DNA of 64,000 nt from Rhodanobacter sp. OK091 (lineage in GTDB: Bacteria; Pseudomonadota; Gammaproteobacteria; Xanthomonadales; Rhodanobacteraceae): NCBI RefSeq assembly GCF_900142825.1, contig NZ_FRCH01000003.1, positions 310,001 through 374,000 of the forward strand, given 5' to 3'. Positions within the stretch are counted from its first letter, which is position 1. Each line of letters starts with the position of its first letter. Of this stretch, positions 44,591 through 53,400 are shown piece after piece. The notes under the pieces were generated by a model. The model saw only the letters and a list, made by a program, of their open reading frames with translations, had not been told where the DNA came from and did no database searches. The translations under genes and the position numbers were made by a program.

Positions 44591-45496
44591 CTATTTCGTT
44601 GGCAGTGACGCCAGCCATTGCAGCACCGCCTGCGACAGCTCGATGCGCTGGTCGGAATAGACGTGGTCGGTGGGCAGATGCACCGTGGTCACGCCGGTGT
44701 TTCCGGCCTTGCGCAGGTCGGCGGCGAGCGACGTGTTCGCCTCCGCAAAGCCGTCATCCGACGTGATGATCAGTGCCGTGCGGTTTTTCAATGCGTCGAC
44801 CTTCGAGCTGAACGCCCACCTCGCGCCGTTATCGGCCAGTTCGCGTGCCAGCCCGTCCGACGTGCAACCGGCCAATGGCGCCATGCCCCCACCGGCCAGG
44901 GCTGCGCTCATCTTGCGCAGCGCCTCCGGTTTCTGGTCCGCCGTCATCATCTGCCGCATCGCGCCGCCCAGGTCGACGGCCGAGATGGTGGCGAAGGCCT
45001 TGACGGCGGGGTCGGCCGCGGCGCCCTGGATGGTCATGAAGCCGCCCATGCTGTGCCCGATCAGCACGATGTGGGCCGGATCCAGGCGCAGTTTTTTGGC
45101 GATCTCCGGCTTGCGCAGGTACGCCAGTGCCGCGGCGGTGTCTTCGATGCCGTGGGAGAACGAAAAATCCCCCGGCGTTCCCCACGATCCGCGGTAGTTG
45201 AAGTAGAGAACATCCCAGCCTGCACGGCGCATGTCCTGCGCCAGATCGAGGTTGCGCTCGTAGCCGGGAAAGCCGTGCAGCAGGATCACCGCGGGATGCG
45301 GCCCCGCCCCCGCCGCGACGTAGACCAGGGCATTCATCAGCGCGCCGTGGCTGGGGATCTGCATTGCCTCCATCGAGGCGCGATCGTTGCCGTTCGGTGC
45401 GGACGGCGGTGCGTTCGTGGCGGCGTAGCACGGAATGGATATCAGACAGGCACAGAAACAGGCCGTCAGGAGCAAGGCTTTCAAGTGGTTGTTCAC
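44591..45496 (-). CDS. Exported alpha/beta hydrolase (dienelactone hydrolase-like)
   Basis: About 301 residues. The signal peptide is ALLLTACFCACLISIPCYA. The hydrolase core has the oxyanion segment PAVILLHGFPGYERN, nucleophile elbow IGHSMGG, Asp in ITSDDGFAE and a final His in PTDHVYSDQ. This is an S9/acetyl-esterase-like fold. The GTG at 45496 sits after AGGGGA and before the signal; an ATG at 45538 is an alternative. The substrate is unknown. Confidence 0.75.
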   Translation of the reverse strand: MNNHLKALLLTACFCACLISIPCYAATNAPPSAPNGNDRASMEAMQIPSHGALMNALVYVAAGAGPHPAVILLHGFPGYERNLDLAQDMRRAGWDVLYFNYRGSWGTPGDFSFSHGIEDTAAALAYLRKPEIAKKLRLDPAHIVLIGHSMGGFMTIQGAAADPAVKAFATISAVDLGGAMRQMMTADQKPEALRKMSAALAGGGMAPLAGCTSDGLARELADNGARWAFSSKVDALKNRTALIITSDDGFAEANTSLAADLRKAGNTGVTTVHLPTDHVYSDQRIELSQAVLQWLASLPTK

Positions 45497-45643
45497 GCTT
45501 CCCCTCAACGTCAGTATGTAGTCGCAGACCATGGGCACGGATGCCGGATCACACGACTATAACTTTTCCTGACGGTGCAGGATCAGCGTGGCCGGACGTC
45601 GCATCAGCCATGGGGACGGGACGCCGAATTCGTTACGCCGCTT

Positions 45644-46288
45644 TCAACATTGCACGCGGCCGCCGGCGAGCTGTTTGCACGGATGGAACACGGGCTCTTT
45701 CGACGGCGGTGGGTGATGCGCATCGTGATCATGGTCATGATCGCCGTCGTGATGGCCGTTCCAGTACGGCGGCACGGCGCCCCAGTAGGCGGGCGGGGCG
45801 TTGTACGCCGGTTGGGCCAGTTGATCGCGATACTCGTCGTTCTGCCGGCGCAGCGCATCGTTTTCGGCGCGCAGCCGGTCGCGGCTGGCGGCATCGTCAG
45901 TCAGCGCCTGCTGCCGCGCTGCCTCGTCGCGCTGTTGCGCGGCGATCGCCTCGTCGGCCTGGCGCTGGGCGTTGTCTTCCAACTGCTGCCGGTGGGCGGC
46001 GAGGCGCTGTTGGTAGAGCGCTTCGAGATGGTGCGCGTCCGCGTAGGTCTTTGCCTTCGCTTCCTGGCCCAGACGCAGATACTGATCGATGATTTCGCCG
46101 TCGTCGGCCTGGTGAATCAGCTCGCCTTTGCCATCGCGACAGGGACGGTCGGTGTATTCGAGCTGCCCGCCTCGCGTGGTGCATTTGTAGATGCTCTGCG
46201 CGCCGGCAGCCGTCGCCGTGGCCAGCAGCATGATGGCGATAGACAGAATCCGCTTTCCGGCAACCGAGGCTTTCATCTTGACGGTCAT
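45644..46288 (-). CDS. Exported DUF4124-type protein with coiled coil
   Basis: A 214-residue protein. A signal peptide (to about 30) precedes a short DUF4124-like domain (QSIYKCTTRGGQLEYTDRPCRDG), a long Gln/Ala-rich coiled coil (about 65-150), and a Tyr/Pro linker ending in a His-rich tract, HHDGDHDHDHDAHHPPP, with two late cysteines. The His tract may bind metal. Function is unknown. Confidence 0.7.
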   Translation of the reverse strand: MTVKMKASVAGKRILSIAIMLLATATAAGAQSIYKCTTRGGQLEYTDRPCRDGKGELIHQADDGEIIDQYLRLGQEAKAKTYADAHHLEALYQQRLAAHRQQLEDNAQRQADEAIAAQQRDEAARQQALTDDAASRDRLRAENDALRRQNDEYRDQLAQPAYNAPPAYWGAVPPYWNGHHDGDHDHDHDAHHPPPSKEPVFHPCKQLAGGRVQC

Positions 46289-46354
46289 TCTGCACCGGCC
46301 GGCGCGACGTTGCGTAATGAAAATGTCGAGACCGGGGCATCTACCCGGATGGAC

Positions 46355-46945
46355 TCAGGTGGTTTCGAAACCGGCATGCGCATTGTGCACGTGCCGGCCG
46401 GCCTGCCGCCAGCTGCGCCACCCGATCATCGCCAGCACGATAAACCCGGCATACAGCACCGACGTGATCATCAGCGACTTGTAGACGTATTCGCCGACAT
46501 AGATCAGGTCGACCACAATCCACAGCCACCACGCGGCGATATGCCGGCGCGCCTGCCACCACTGGGCGACCAGGCTGAAGGCCGTCAGCGCGGCGTCCAG
46601 CCAAGGCAGGGAAGCATCGGTCCAGCGGTGCATGGCGAAGCCCAGCGCAAGCGCACCGACGGTGCCGACGAGCAGATGTGCCATGGCCTGCGTGGCCGGC
46701 AGTGGCGCGACCTGCACCAGGCCGTCGTCGCCCAGGTTCTGCAGCCAGCGTACCCAGCCATAGACGATCAGCACGCCGAAAGCGACTTGCAACAAGGCAT
46801 CGGAATAGAGCTTCGCGTCGACGAAGATCCCCGCATAGATCGCCACCGACAGCAGGCCGATCGGCCAGCACCAGGGCTTGCGCCGGGCGGTGAGCCACAC
46901 CGCCCAGGCGCTGATCAGTGCACCGATGAGTTCGATCCAGGACAT
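46355..46945 (-). CDS. pnuT: PnuC-family transporter, probable thiamine permease PnuT
   Basis: A 196-residue inner membrane protein with seven helices; WPIGLLSVAIYAGIFVDAKLYSDALLQVAFGVLIVYGW and AWWLWIVVDLIYVGEYVYKSLMITSVLYAGFI are PnuC hallmarks. PnuC moves nicotinamide riboside by facilitated diffusion. Here it overlaps the TonB receptor stop by one base and lies under a TPP riboswitch, so the related thiamine transporter PnuT is the better call. Confidence 0.85.
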   Translation of the reverse strand: MSWIELIGALISAWAVWLTARRKPWCWPIGLLSVAIYAGIFVDAKLYSDALLQVAFGVLIVYGWVRWLQNLGDDGLVQVAPLPATQAMAHLLVGTVGALALGFAMHRWTDASLPWLDAALTAFSLVAQWWQARRHIAAWWLWIVVDLIYVGEYVYKSLMITSVLYAGFIVLAMIGWRSWRQAGRHVHNAHAGFETT

Positions 46946-49137
46946 CAGAAGTCGAAGCTCACGGAGAGTCGCGCCAGTCGCGGCGCACCCGGGAACAGGT
47001 AGCTGTCGCCGCCGGAGGTGCCGGTATCGCGCCAGTAGAAATGGTTGAACACGTTGTCGACGTTCAACCTCCAGGTGATCGCGTGGCGGTTCCACTGGGT
47101 GACGTAGCGCAGGCCCGCGTCGAATACGTGATAGGCCGGCACGCGCGTGAGCCCGTTCGGCGTGGCCACGTTGCTGCTGGCGTAGCGCCAGCCGCCGAGC
47201 AGGCTGAGATCGGCAGCGAAGGGCAGGCGGTAGTCCATGTACAAGGCCGTGCGCAGGCGCGGCACGTTGACGACCTGATGACCTTCGTAGCTCGGCGTGC
47301 CGGTGTTCTGCGCGCGGGCCTGGATCAGGTTGAGGCTGGCGGTGAGGCGCAGTTTGTCGGTCACCTGTCCGGCGGCGTTGAGTTCGAGGCCGCTGTGCAC
47401 CTCGTCACCGTGCTGGACGAAGGTGAAACCCGCGGCGGTGTTGTCCGGCTGCGCGAACTGATACGGCTGGCGGATACGGTACAGGGCGGCCTGCAGGCTT
47501 AGCGCATCGCTCCAGGCGTACTTCACGCCGGCTTCGGTCTGGCGCGACAACAACGGCGCCAGGGTGGCGCTGCCGTTCGATGCCCAATATGGCGCTTCGT
47601 TGCCCAGCGACAGGCTTTCGCTGTAGCTGAGGTAGGCGGTCAGCTTCGAGGTGGGCTGCCACAGCACGGCGGCCTGCGGCAGCGCCTTGCTCAAGCGGGT
47701 GTCGCGTTCGGGTGCGCCGCTGTCGTCGTAGGCGCGTTCGTGCAGGCGCACGAAGCGGCCACCGGCCAGCAGCTGCCATTGCGAGCCCAGACGTAGGCGA
47801 TCGAGTGCGAACACCGAATGCTGCCAGCTGGTCAACCGGCGTGCCGACGGTCCGGGCTGATTCGGCGAGGGAGCGAAATACGGCGGGTCGACTTCGTCGA
47901 TATTGGCGGTGCCGACATAGTCGTAGACATAAGGGCGACGGTCGATGGTGCGGCGGAACGCGCTGGCGCCGAGGCTGACTTCGTGGCTGATCGTGCCGGT
48001 GTCGAACGAGCCCTTCACGACGGCGCGCACCTCGTCGTTGACGCGGGTGTCGTCGGGGCTGCGGTAGTCGTAGACGTCGTAGTCGCCGTTCGGCGCGAAG
48101 AAGTAGCCCGGCGTGGCGCCGCTGGCGCAGGCCGGCGAGTAGAAGCAGCCGTAGGCGAAGGCTACGTTGTCGTTGATCACGACATGGCTGTGGCCGGCCG
48201 ACAGTTGGGCGCTCCACAGGTCGCTGAAGCGGTAGTCAAAGCGCAGCGTGCTGTTGCTGGCGTCGACACCCACCGGCCGCTGCCACGGCTCGAAGCCGAG
48301 CATGCGGCTGCGGCTGGGGTGCGCCGGGATCATGGTGCCGCCGAGCAGCTGGTAGCCGGAGACCGAACGCTGGCCGCTGGTCTGGTAATCGGTATCCAGC
48401 TGCAGCGTGGCGTTCGAACTGATCTTCCAGTCCGCGGCCAGCGAGAAGAACGTGCGGCGGCCATCGGCATGTCGCACGTAGGAGTTCATGTCCTCGTGGG
48501 CAGCATTCACGCGGACGCCGAAGGCAGGTGTCAGCCAGGCGCCCACATCCATCGCGAGGTAGCGCGAGCCGTGCGAGTCGGTGCCGACCGTGGCGGTATG
48601 CACATCGGCCGGACGCTTGCTGACGTAGTTGATCAGCCCGCCCGGCGCGACCACACCCGCTTCGAGGCCGCCCAGGCCCTTGAGGATTTCCACGCGCTCC
48701 TTGTCTTCCAGCGGCTGCAGCTGCTCGCCGGCCATGGTCATCTCGTTGAACCGAAAGCCGGTGGCTGGATCCAGCGCATAACCGCGGATGGCGATGTCCT
48801 GGTAGTAGCCGACCGGTGCGTAGTTGTCGCCCAGTGCGGCATCGCCGCGCGCCAGTTCGCTGAGCGTGCGGGGCTGGCGGTCGTCGATCTGGTCGCGGGT
48901 GATCACCGTGATCGCGGCCGGCGTGTCCTGCAGCGGCGCGTTGCCGAAGCTGCCGAAGGTGTCCATCTGCGAATTATCGACATGGTAGCCGCGCGTGCCG
49001 TTGGCCTTGACGTGCACGGGCGCCAGTGGCGTGGCTTGCGGTTTGGTGGCGTCGTCGCCGGCATGGGCGAGCGTCATCACCGACATCAGCGCAAGGATCA
49101 GGGGAGGGCGTGCAAAGGAAATCGGGAATGAGGCCAT
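46945..49137 (-). CDS. TonB-dependent receptor, thiamine-type
   Basis: A 730-residue outer membrane channel: signal peptide to about 26, plug domain with TPAAITVITRDQIDDRQPRTLSELARGDAA, GYALDPATGFRFNEM and the KRVEILKG-like block, then a 22-strand barrel ending in Phe (SVSFDF). The plug lacks an extra signalling domain. It is the first gene after a TPP riboswitch and is coupled to pnuT, so thiamine or a phosphate ester of it is the likely ligand. ATG 49137 starts the signal peptide; the frame upstream runs through the riboswitch. Confidence 0.88.
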   Translation of the reverse strand: MASFPISFARPPLILALMSVMTLAHAGDDATKPQATPLAPVHVKANGTRGYHVDNSQMDTFGSFGNAPLQDTPAAITVITRDQIDDRQPRTLSELARGDAALGDNYAPVGYYQDIAIRGYALDPATGFRFNEMTMAGEQLQPLEDKERVEILKGLGGLEAGVVAPGGLINYVSKRPADVHTATVGTDSHGSRYLAMDVGAWLTPAFGVRVNAAHEDMNSYVRHADGRRTFFSLAADWKISSNATLQLDTDYQTSGQRSVSGYQLLGGTMIPAHPSRSRMLGFEPWQRPVGVDASNSTLRFDYRFSDLWSAQLSAGHSHVVINDNVAFAYGCFYSPACASGATPGYFFAPNGDYDVYDYRSPDDTRVNDEVRAVVKGSFDTGTISHEVSLGASAFRRTIDRRPYVYDYVGTANIDEVDPPYFAPSPNQPGPSARRLTSWQHSVFALDRLRLGSQWQLLAGGRFVRLHERAYDDSGAPERDTRLSKALPQAAVLWQPTSKLTAYLSYSESLSLGNEAPYWASNGSATLAPLLSRQTEAGVKYAWSDALSLQAALYRIRQPYQFAQPDNTAAGFTFVQHGDEVHSGLELNAAGQVTDKLRLTASLNLIQARAQNTGTPSYEGHQVVNVPRLRTALYMDYRLPFAADLSLLGGWRYASSNVATPNGLTRVPAYHVFDAGLRYVTQWNRHAITWRLNVDNVFNHFYWRDTGTSGGDSYLFPGAPRLARLSVSFDF

Positions 49138-49203
49138 CGTCGTCTTCTGGTGAACGGACGAAGCGACGGCGATTCGGACGTCCGAATGAACGTGCCGAAT
49201 CTG

Positions 49204-49286
49204 CAAGCTTCCTACGCCGGTACAAACCGGATCAGGTTCCAAGGGACTCTCTCAGCCCGGCAAACGCCGGGCACCCCCGCTTCAAG
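49204..49286 (-). ncRNA. TPP riboswitch (THI element)
   Basis: Minus-strand sequence shows the THI core in order: GGGGTGCCC, a GGCG-centred hairpin, GGGCTGAGAGAGTCCC, then GAACCTGATCCGG and GCGTAGGAAGC. AAGC/GCTT ends close the outer stem. CTGAGA and ACCTGAT are the pyrimidine and pyrophosphate sensor loops. The TonB receptor ATG is 67 bases downstream, so TPP should switch off translation or transcription of receptor and pnuT. Confidence 0.93.
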
Positions 49287-49307
49287 AACGCTATTAGACC
49301 ACGGATA

Positions 49308-50444
49308 TCAGGTGCCGTCGCGGATAGCCCGCAGCAAAGCCTGTCCGGGCGGCGTGCCAAACCAGGCCGCGTGGCCGCGCAGGAACGTGTCGTAAGCCAC
49401 GTCGGCATTGGCGCGCGAGTGGGTGATGGCGTGGAAATACTCGACCTCGGATAGCGCGAAATCCACATGCACCAGCGGCAGCAGGTCGGCCAGCAGCTGG
49501 ATGTCTGCAGCGTTCAACGGGCGCTGCTGGCGATAGCCTTCGATCAGTGCACAGGCGATATCGGGATGTGCGGCGTCGGTGCCGGTGTCCAGCGCCAGCC
49601 AGGCGATCGCATTGCGTTCGATCGCGGTGGCGAGATCGAACAAGGCGCCGTTGGCGGCGGCGAGACCGAAGTCGAGTACGGCGCTGATACGCGCGTTGGC
49701 GCTGTCGCCGCTCCAGCACAGGTTGGAGACATGCCAGTCGCCGTGCGTCCACAAGCGCGGCTGCCGTGCCAGTCGCGGTTGCGCGGCGGCGTGCCAGGGA
49801 GCGAGCAGTTCGGCGAGATCGGTCGGCCAGTCGCGGTCTTGCAGGTAATCGGCAAGACCGGGCCGCGCGGGCAGCTGCGCCCGCAGCATAGCGACCGGAT
49901 CGGGTGAACAGATCAACTCGCTGCGCGCGACCAGGATGTGGGTGTCGCGTTGGGGTGCGTGGTGACTCTCCGCCGCGTCGTGCAATGCAGCCAGCATACG
50001 ACCGGCGCTCCGTGCGTGCTCGCGGTTCGGCAACGGCGACCACGAGATCGCTTCGCGATACAGGTCGATGCCGGCGGCGTGTTCGTGCACCTCGTACGTC
50101 CAGTCGCCGATCGCCACGGCGGTTTGCCCGTGTGCATCGCTCAGCACGGCCGGTATCGGTATGCCGTTGCCGCGCAGATGTGCGATGAAGCGATGCTCCT
50201 CGCCGAGCGTGCCGACGGATCGCACGCTGCAGTGATGGCGTTTGACGAAGACGGTCGCGCGGCTCGTCTCGACCAGGCAGGCGGCCGACAACGGTCGCGG
50301 ACTGTGCCAGTCGATGCGCACGGAGGTGCCGAGCTGCGGGTAGCCGCGCAAAAGCGTGTCGACCTCGGCCGCGGTCAGCATGGGCCAATCCGGCAAGGTG
50401 TTGTCGCCGGCCAGTCCGTGTGCGAGGTGGAGGGGATCGTTCAT
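49308..50444 (-). CDS. Aminoglycoside phosphotransferase-fold kinase, possibly thiamine kinase
   Basis: A 378-residue APH/choline kinase-fold protein: nucleotide Lys region TVFVKRHH (about 65-71), Brenner motif HGDWHVSN (234-241) and magnesium DFG (258-260). The family includes ThiK and homoserine or choline kinases. Its stop is 22 bases before the TPP riboswitch, on the same strand. That context makes a thiamine kinase plausible; the gene itself lies upstream of the switch, so it needs another promoter. ATG 50444 has a weak site; ATG 50474 is an alternative. Confidence 0.65.
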   Translation of the reverse strand: MNDPLHLAHGLAGDNTLPDWPMLTAAEVDTLLRGYPQLGTSVRIDWHSPRPLSAACLVETSRATVFVKRHHCSVRSVGTLGEEHRFIAHLRGNGIPIPAVLSDAHGQTAVAIGDWTYEVHEHAAGIDLYREAISWSPLPNREHARSAGRMLAALHDAAESHHAPQRDTHILVARSELICSPDPVAMLRAQLPARPGLADYLQDRDWPTDLAELLAPWHAAAQPRLARQPRLWTHGDWHVSNLCWSGDSANARISAVLDFGLAAANGALFDLATAIERNAIAWLALDTGTDAAHPDIACALIEGYRQQRPLNAADIQLLADLLPLVHVDFALSEVEYFHAITHSRANADVAYDTFLRGHAAWFGTPPGQALLRAIRDGT

Positions 50445-50570
50445 GGACAGACGGTATGTCTTCGCTGACGGCAATCGCCGGATTATCGCCGATAAGGTTG
50501 CGCCGCCTGCTTTCGAACGCGGCCAGCATCGCGTCTAATGGGGTGACTTTCCGAGGTATGCCGCCGTCCG

Positions 50571-51473
50571 ATGAGTGCGATGTTGCTGCTTTTTGTCTGC
50601 CTGATCCTCGGCCTCGTGGTGGCGCGGTTGGCGAAGCCGCCGGCGGGCATCGTGCAAGGCATCAACTGGTGGGTGCTCAATGTGGCGCTGCCGGCCCTGG
50701 TGCTGGAACTCATCCCGAAGGTGAAGTTCGATCCGCAGCTGTGGTTTCCGGTGGCCGCGATGTGGCTCACGTTCGGCGGCGCCTGGCTGCTGTTCGGCTT
50801 GCTCGGGCCGCGGCTGCGCTGGTCGCGACAACGCATCGGGGCCTTGATCCTGGTCTGCGGCCTGGGCAATACCGCGTACATGGGCTACCCGTTGATCGAG
50901 GCGTTGCACGGCAAGCCGGGTCTGGCGCTGGCGGTGGTGGCGGACCAGATCGGTACGTTTCCGCTGTTGGCCTCGGCCGGCATCGTCGTGGCTTCGATCT
51001 ATTCCGGACGTACACCGCCGGCGCGGCTGATCGTCAAGCGTATCGCCACGTTTCCCGCTTTCGTCGCGCTCGTGGTGGGCATCCTCGTGGGTCTGCTCGG
51101 CGGCTGGCCAGAGCTGCTGAACGGTGTATTCGCACCGATTGGCGCGTCGCTGACGCCACTGGCGCTGTTCTCGGTCGGCCTGCAGTTCAAGTTCCGTCCG
51201 GGCCCCGGGCAACTGGGCGCGGCCGGCTGGGGCCTGGGCTGGAAGCTGCTGCTGGCGCCGCTGTTGTGCTGGGTGCTGGGCACGGCTACCGGCGTGGGTG
51301 GATTGGTGCTTACGGTCGGCGTGCTGCAGGCAGCGATGGCGCCGATGGTGTCGGCGGCCATTCTGGCCGATGAGTACGAACTCGATCCGACGCTGGCGAA
51401 CACGGTGCTGGGCGCTGGCACCGTGCTGTCGCTGATCACCATACCGCTGGGTAACTTGCTGCTCGGTGGTTGA
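50571..51473 (+). CDS. AEC-family transporter (auxin efflux carrier-like)
   Basis: A 300-residue inner membrane protein with about ten helices in two inverted repeats. LARLAKPPAGIVQGINWWVLNVALPALVL and GLGNTAYMGYPLIEAL are typical AEC blocks; the family exports or imports malonate, malate or auxin-like acids. It is divergent from the kinase gene. The substrate is unknown. Confidence 0.82.
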   Translation: MSAMLLLFVCLILGLVVARLAKPPAGIVQGINWWVLNVALPALVLELIPKVKFDPQLWFPVAAMWLTFGGAWLLFGLLGPRLRWSRQRIGALILVCGLGNTAYMGYPLIEALHGKPGLALAVVADQIGTFPLLASAGIVVASIYSGRTPPARLIVKRIATFPAFVALVVGILVGLLGGWPELLNGVFAPIGASLTPLALFSVGLQFKFRPGPGQLGAAGWGLGWKLLLAPLLCWVLGTATGVGGLVLTVGVLQAAMAPMVSAAILADEYELDPTLANTVLGAGTVLSLITIPLGNLLLGG

Positions 51474-51544
51474 CCGCAGCTTGCGCCAGGCATCGGCTGC
51501 GTCGAGACTAGCGGCGGATTCTCATGGGCAAGGGGGCTCGTGTC

Positions 51545-52135
51545 ATGGCAGGCTTCGAACTGATCCGACGGTTCTTCGGGAACGAACCCGGCGATCGCCG
51601 TGCAGTGCCACGCAGCGGCGTACCCAAAGGCGCCTGGGTGTTGGTGGTGGACGACTCGGCCACCATCCGCGCCGTGCTCGGCAAGATGCTGAGCCAGGAT
51701 GGCCACGTGGTGTTGAAGGCGCCGGACGGTGAAACGGCGATCGAGATGGCGCGCAAGGAAAAGCCGGACCTGATCTTTCTCGATATCGTGATGCCGGGCA
51801 TGAATGGTTTCGCCGTGCTGCGGGCATTGCGCCGGGACCCGCAGACACATGACATCCCCATCGTGATGATCAGCGGCAACTTGCAGGCGACCGAGCAGTT
51901 CTACGTGCAGCGCTTTGGTGCGGACGATTTCATGAAGAAGCCGTTCGGCCGCGGCGAGGTGTTCGCACGCATCCAGCACCTCACGCAGAGCGGCCGGCTG
52001 GTGGTGCGCGAGCGCACCGCGGAGGATGTCGCGCCGGCGATGCCGGAGCATACCGAGGCCGAACACGCGGCGATCCCGGACATCGCGATGCCGGATCCGC
52101 TGGACTTGGCCGCGTCGTCTGCGGAACCTTCCTGA
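51545..52135 (+). CDS. Response regulator, stand-alone receiver with conserved tail (copy 1)
   Basis: A 196-residue protein: a short N-terminal helix (MAGFELIRRFFG), a full receiver domain (acidic Asp36-Asp37, phospho-acceptor Asp80 in LIFLDIVMPGMNGF, Ser110, Lys near 132) and a C-terminal tail ending in AAIPDIAMP (175-183). There is no output domain. It resembles PilG/PilH receivers of twitching systems. ATG 51545 follows AAGGGG; an ATG at 51524 adds seven residues. A paralogue lies 553 bases on. Confidence 0.82.
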   Translation: MAGFELIRRFFGNEPGDRRAVPRSGVPKGAWVLVVDDSATIRAVLGKMLSQDGHVVLKAPDGETAIEMARKEKPDLIFLDIVMPGMNGFAVLRALRRDPQTHDIPIVMISGNLQATEQFYVQRFGADDFMKKPFGRGEVFARIQHLTQSGRLVVRERTAEDVAPAMPEHTEAEHAAIPDIAMPDPLDLAASSAEPS

Positions 52136-52193
52136 TCGCCGGAAAGGTTGCCCGGATTTCTCCGGTGGCGCTGGCCGCACCATAATCATCGTG

Positions 52194-52592
52194 ATGAACA
52201 AACCGCCAATCAGCCCGGCCACCGACCTGCGCGCTGACCAATGGTTGTGGGCCGCGCGCTTTTTCAAGACGCGCAGCCTGGCCAAGCAGGCGATCGATGG
52301 CGGCAAGGTCGACGTCAACGGTGCGGGCTGCAAGCCGGCGAAGGCGCTGCATGTGGGCGATGTGTTGCGGATATCGCGCGGCGAGGAACGGCTGGAAGTC
52401 GAGGTGCTGGGCCTGTCCGACCGGCGCGGTCCGGCCAGCGTCGCGCAAACGCTGTATAGGGAGACTCCAGCCAGTCGCCTGGCCAGGGAAGCGATCCAGC
52501 AGCAGCGCCAGCTGGTTGGCGCGAGCGGCCCGCTGAAACGCCCGGATAAGCATGCCCGACGCGATTTGCGACGATTGAAGGACCCGCGCTGA
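52194..52592 (+). CDS. hslR: Heat-shock protein 15, S4-domain RNA-binding protein
   Basis: A 132-residue protein with the S4 domain at residues 12-72 (LRADQWLWAARFFKTRSLAKQAIDGGKVDVNG) and a basic tail, RPDKHARRDLRRLKD. Hsp15 recycles stalled 50S subunits that carry nascent chains and tRNA. It sits between the two receiver genes, which is unusual; the usual neighbour in enterobacteria is hslO. Confidence 0.92.
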   Translation: MNKPPISPATDLRADQWLWAARFFKTRSLAKQAIDGGKVDVNGAGCKPAKALHVGDVLRISRGEERLEVEVLGLSDRRGPASVAQTLYRETPASRLAREAIQQQRQLVGASGPLKRPDKHARRDLRRLKDPR

Positions 52593-52688
52593 GCAGTGCA
52601 TCGCAGATTGGCCGCCCGAACTGCGGGAACATCCACGCCAACTCAAGGGGATTGCGCCTGTGCATCCCCACGACGTGGGGGATGTGGC

Positions 52689-53330
52689 ATGGACGGATTA
52701 GCACGGATGGCCGGCATCGGCTTCATCAAGCGCCTGCTTGGCGGCATGGATGGCGAACAGCCGTCGGTGCCGCATGTGCAGACCGCCTTGGGTGCACGCA
52801 TGCTGGTAGTCGATGATTCGCCCACCATCTGCGCCGTGCTGGGAAAGATGCTGGGCCATGAAGGCTACACCGTATCCAGGGCGACCGATGGCGAGAATGC
52901 CATCCGGCTGGCGCGCGACGAACAGCCCGCGCTGATCTTTCTGGATATCGTTCTGCCCGGCATGAACGGTTTCGCCGTGCTGCGTGCGCTGCGCCACGAT
53001 CCGCAGACCCAGCACATTCCGATCGTGATGATCAGCGGCAACCAGCAGGCCACCGAGCAGTTCTACGTGCAGCGCTTCGGTGCGGACGATTTCATGAAAA
53101 AGCCGTTCGGTCGCGACGAGGTGTGCAAGCGCATCGGGCAATTGGTGCAGTCGGGACGGCTGCTTGCGCGCAAGCCGTCGGAGCCGGTCAGTTTGCCGCT
53201 GCCCGAATTTTCCGAGGAAGCTCTGGCTGCGATCCCGGATATCGCGATGCCCTATGCGGACGAAGCACCCGCACCCGCCCCGTCGCCGCGCCCGCGCCCC
53301 GGCCTGCAAATGGTGCACAGCGTGTATTGA
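52689..53330 (+). CDS. Response regulator, stand-alone receiver with conserved tail (copy 2)
   Basis: A 213-residue paralogue of the gene at 51545. It has Asp42-Asp43, phospho-acceptor Asp86 in LIFLDIVLPGMNGF, an identical run QATEQFYVQRFGADDFMKKP, and the same tail word AAIPDIAMP (180-188), here extended by a Pro-rich end. The N-terminal MAGIGFIKRLLGG echoes copy 1. GTGGGGGATG precedes ATG 52689. Confidence 0.82.
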   Translation: MDGLARMAGIGFIKRLLGGMDGEQPSVPHVQTALGARMLVVDDSPTICAVLGKMLGHEGYTVSRATDGENAIRLARDEQPALIFLDIVLPGMNGFAVLRALRHDPQTQHIPIVMISGNQQATEQFYVQRFGADDFMKKPFGRDEVCKRIGQLVQSGRLLARKPSEPVSLPLPEFSEEALAAIPDIAMPYADEAPAPAPSPRPRPGLQMVHSVY

Positions 53331-53400
53331 GCGGCACGTATTGAATATTCATCGTGCGGACCACGCCGGAGCATCCCCCGGCATGGCCCGCATCGAATAC

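Noticed and set aside
46355-46945. Assignment of the PnuC-family protein as a nicotinamide riboside transporter
   Set aside because: Coupling to a TonB receptor under a TPP riboswitch favours thiamine, so PnuT is the better name.
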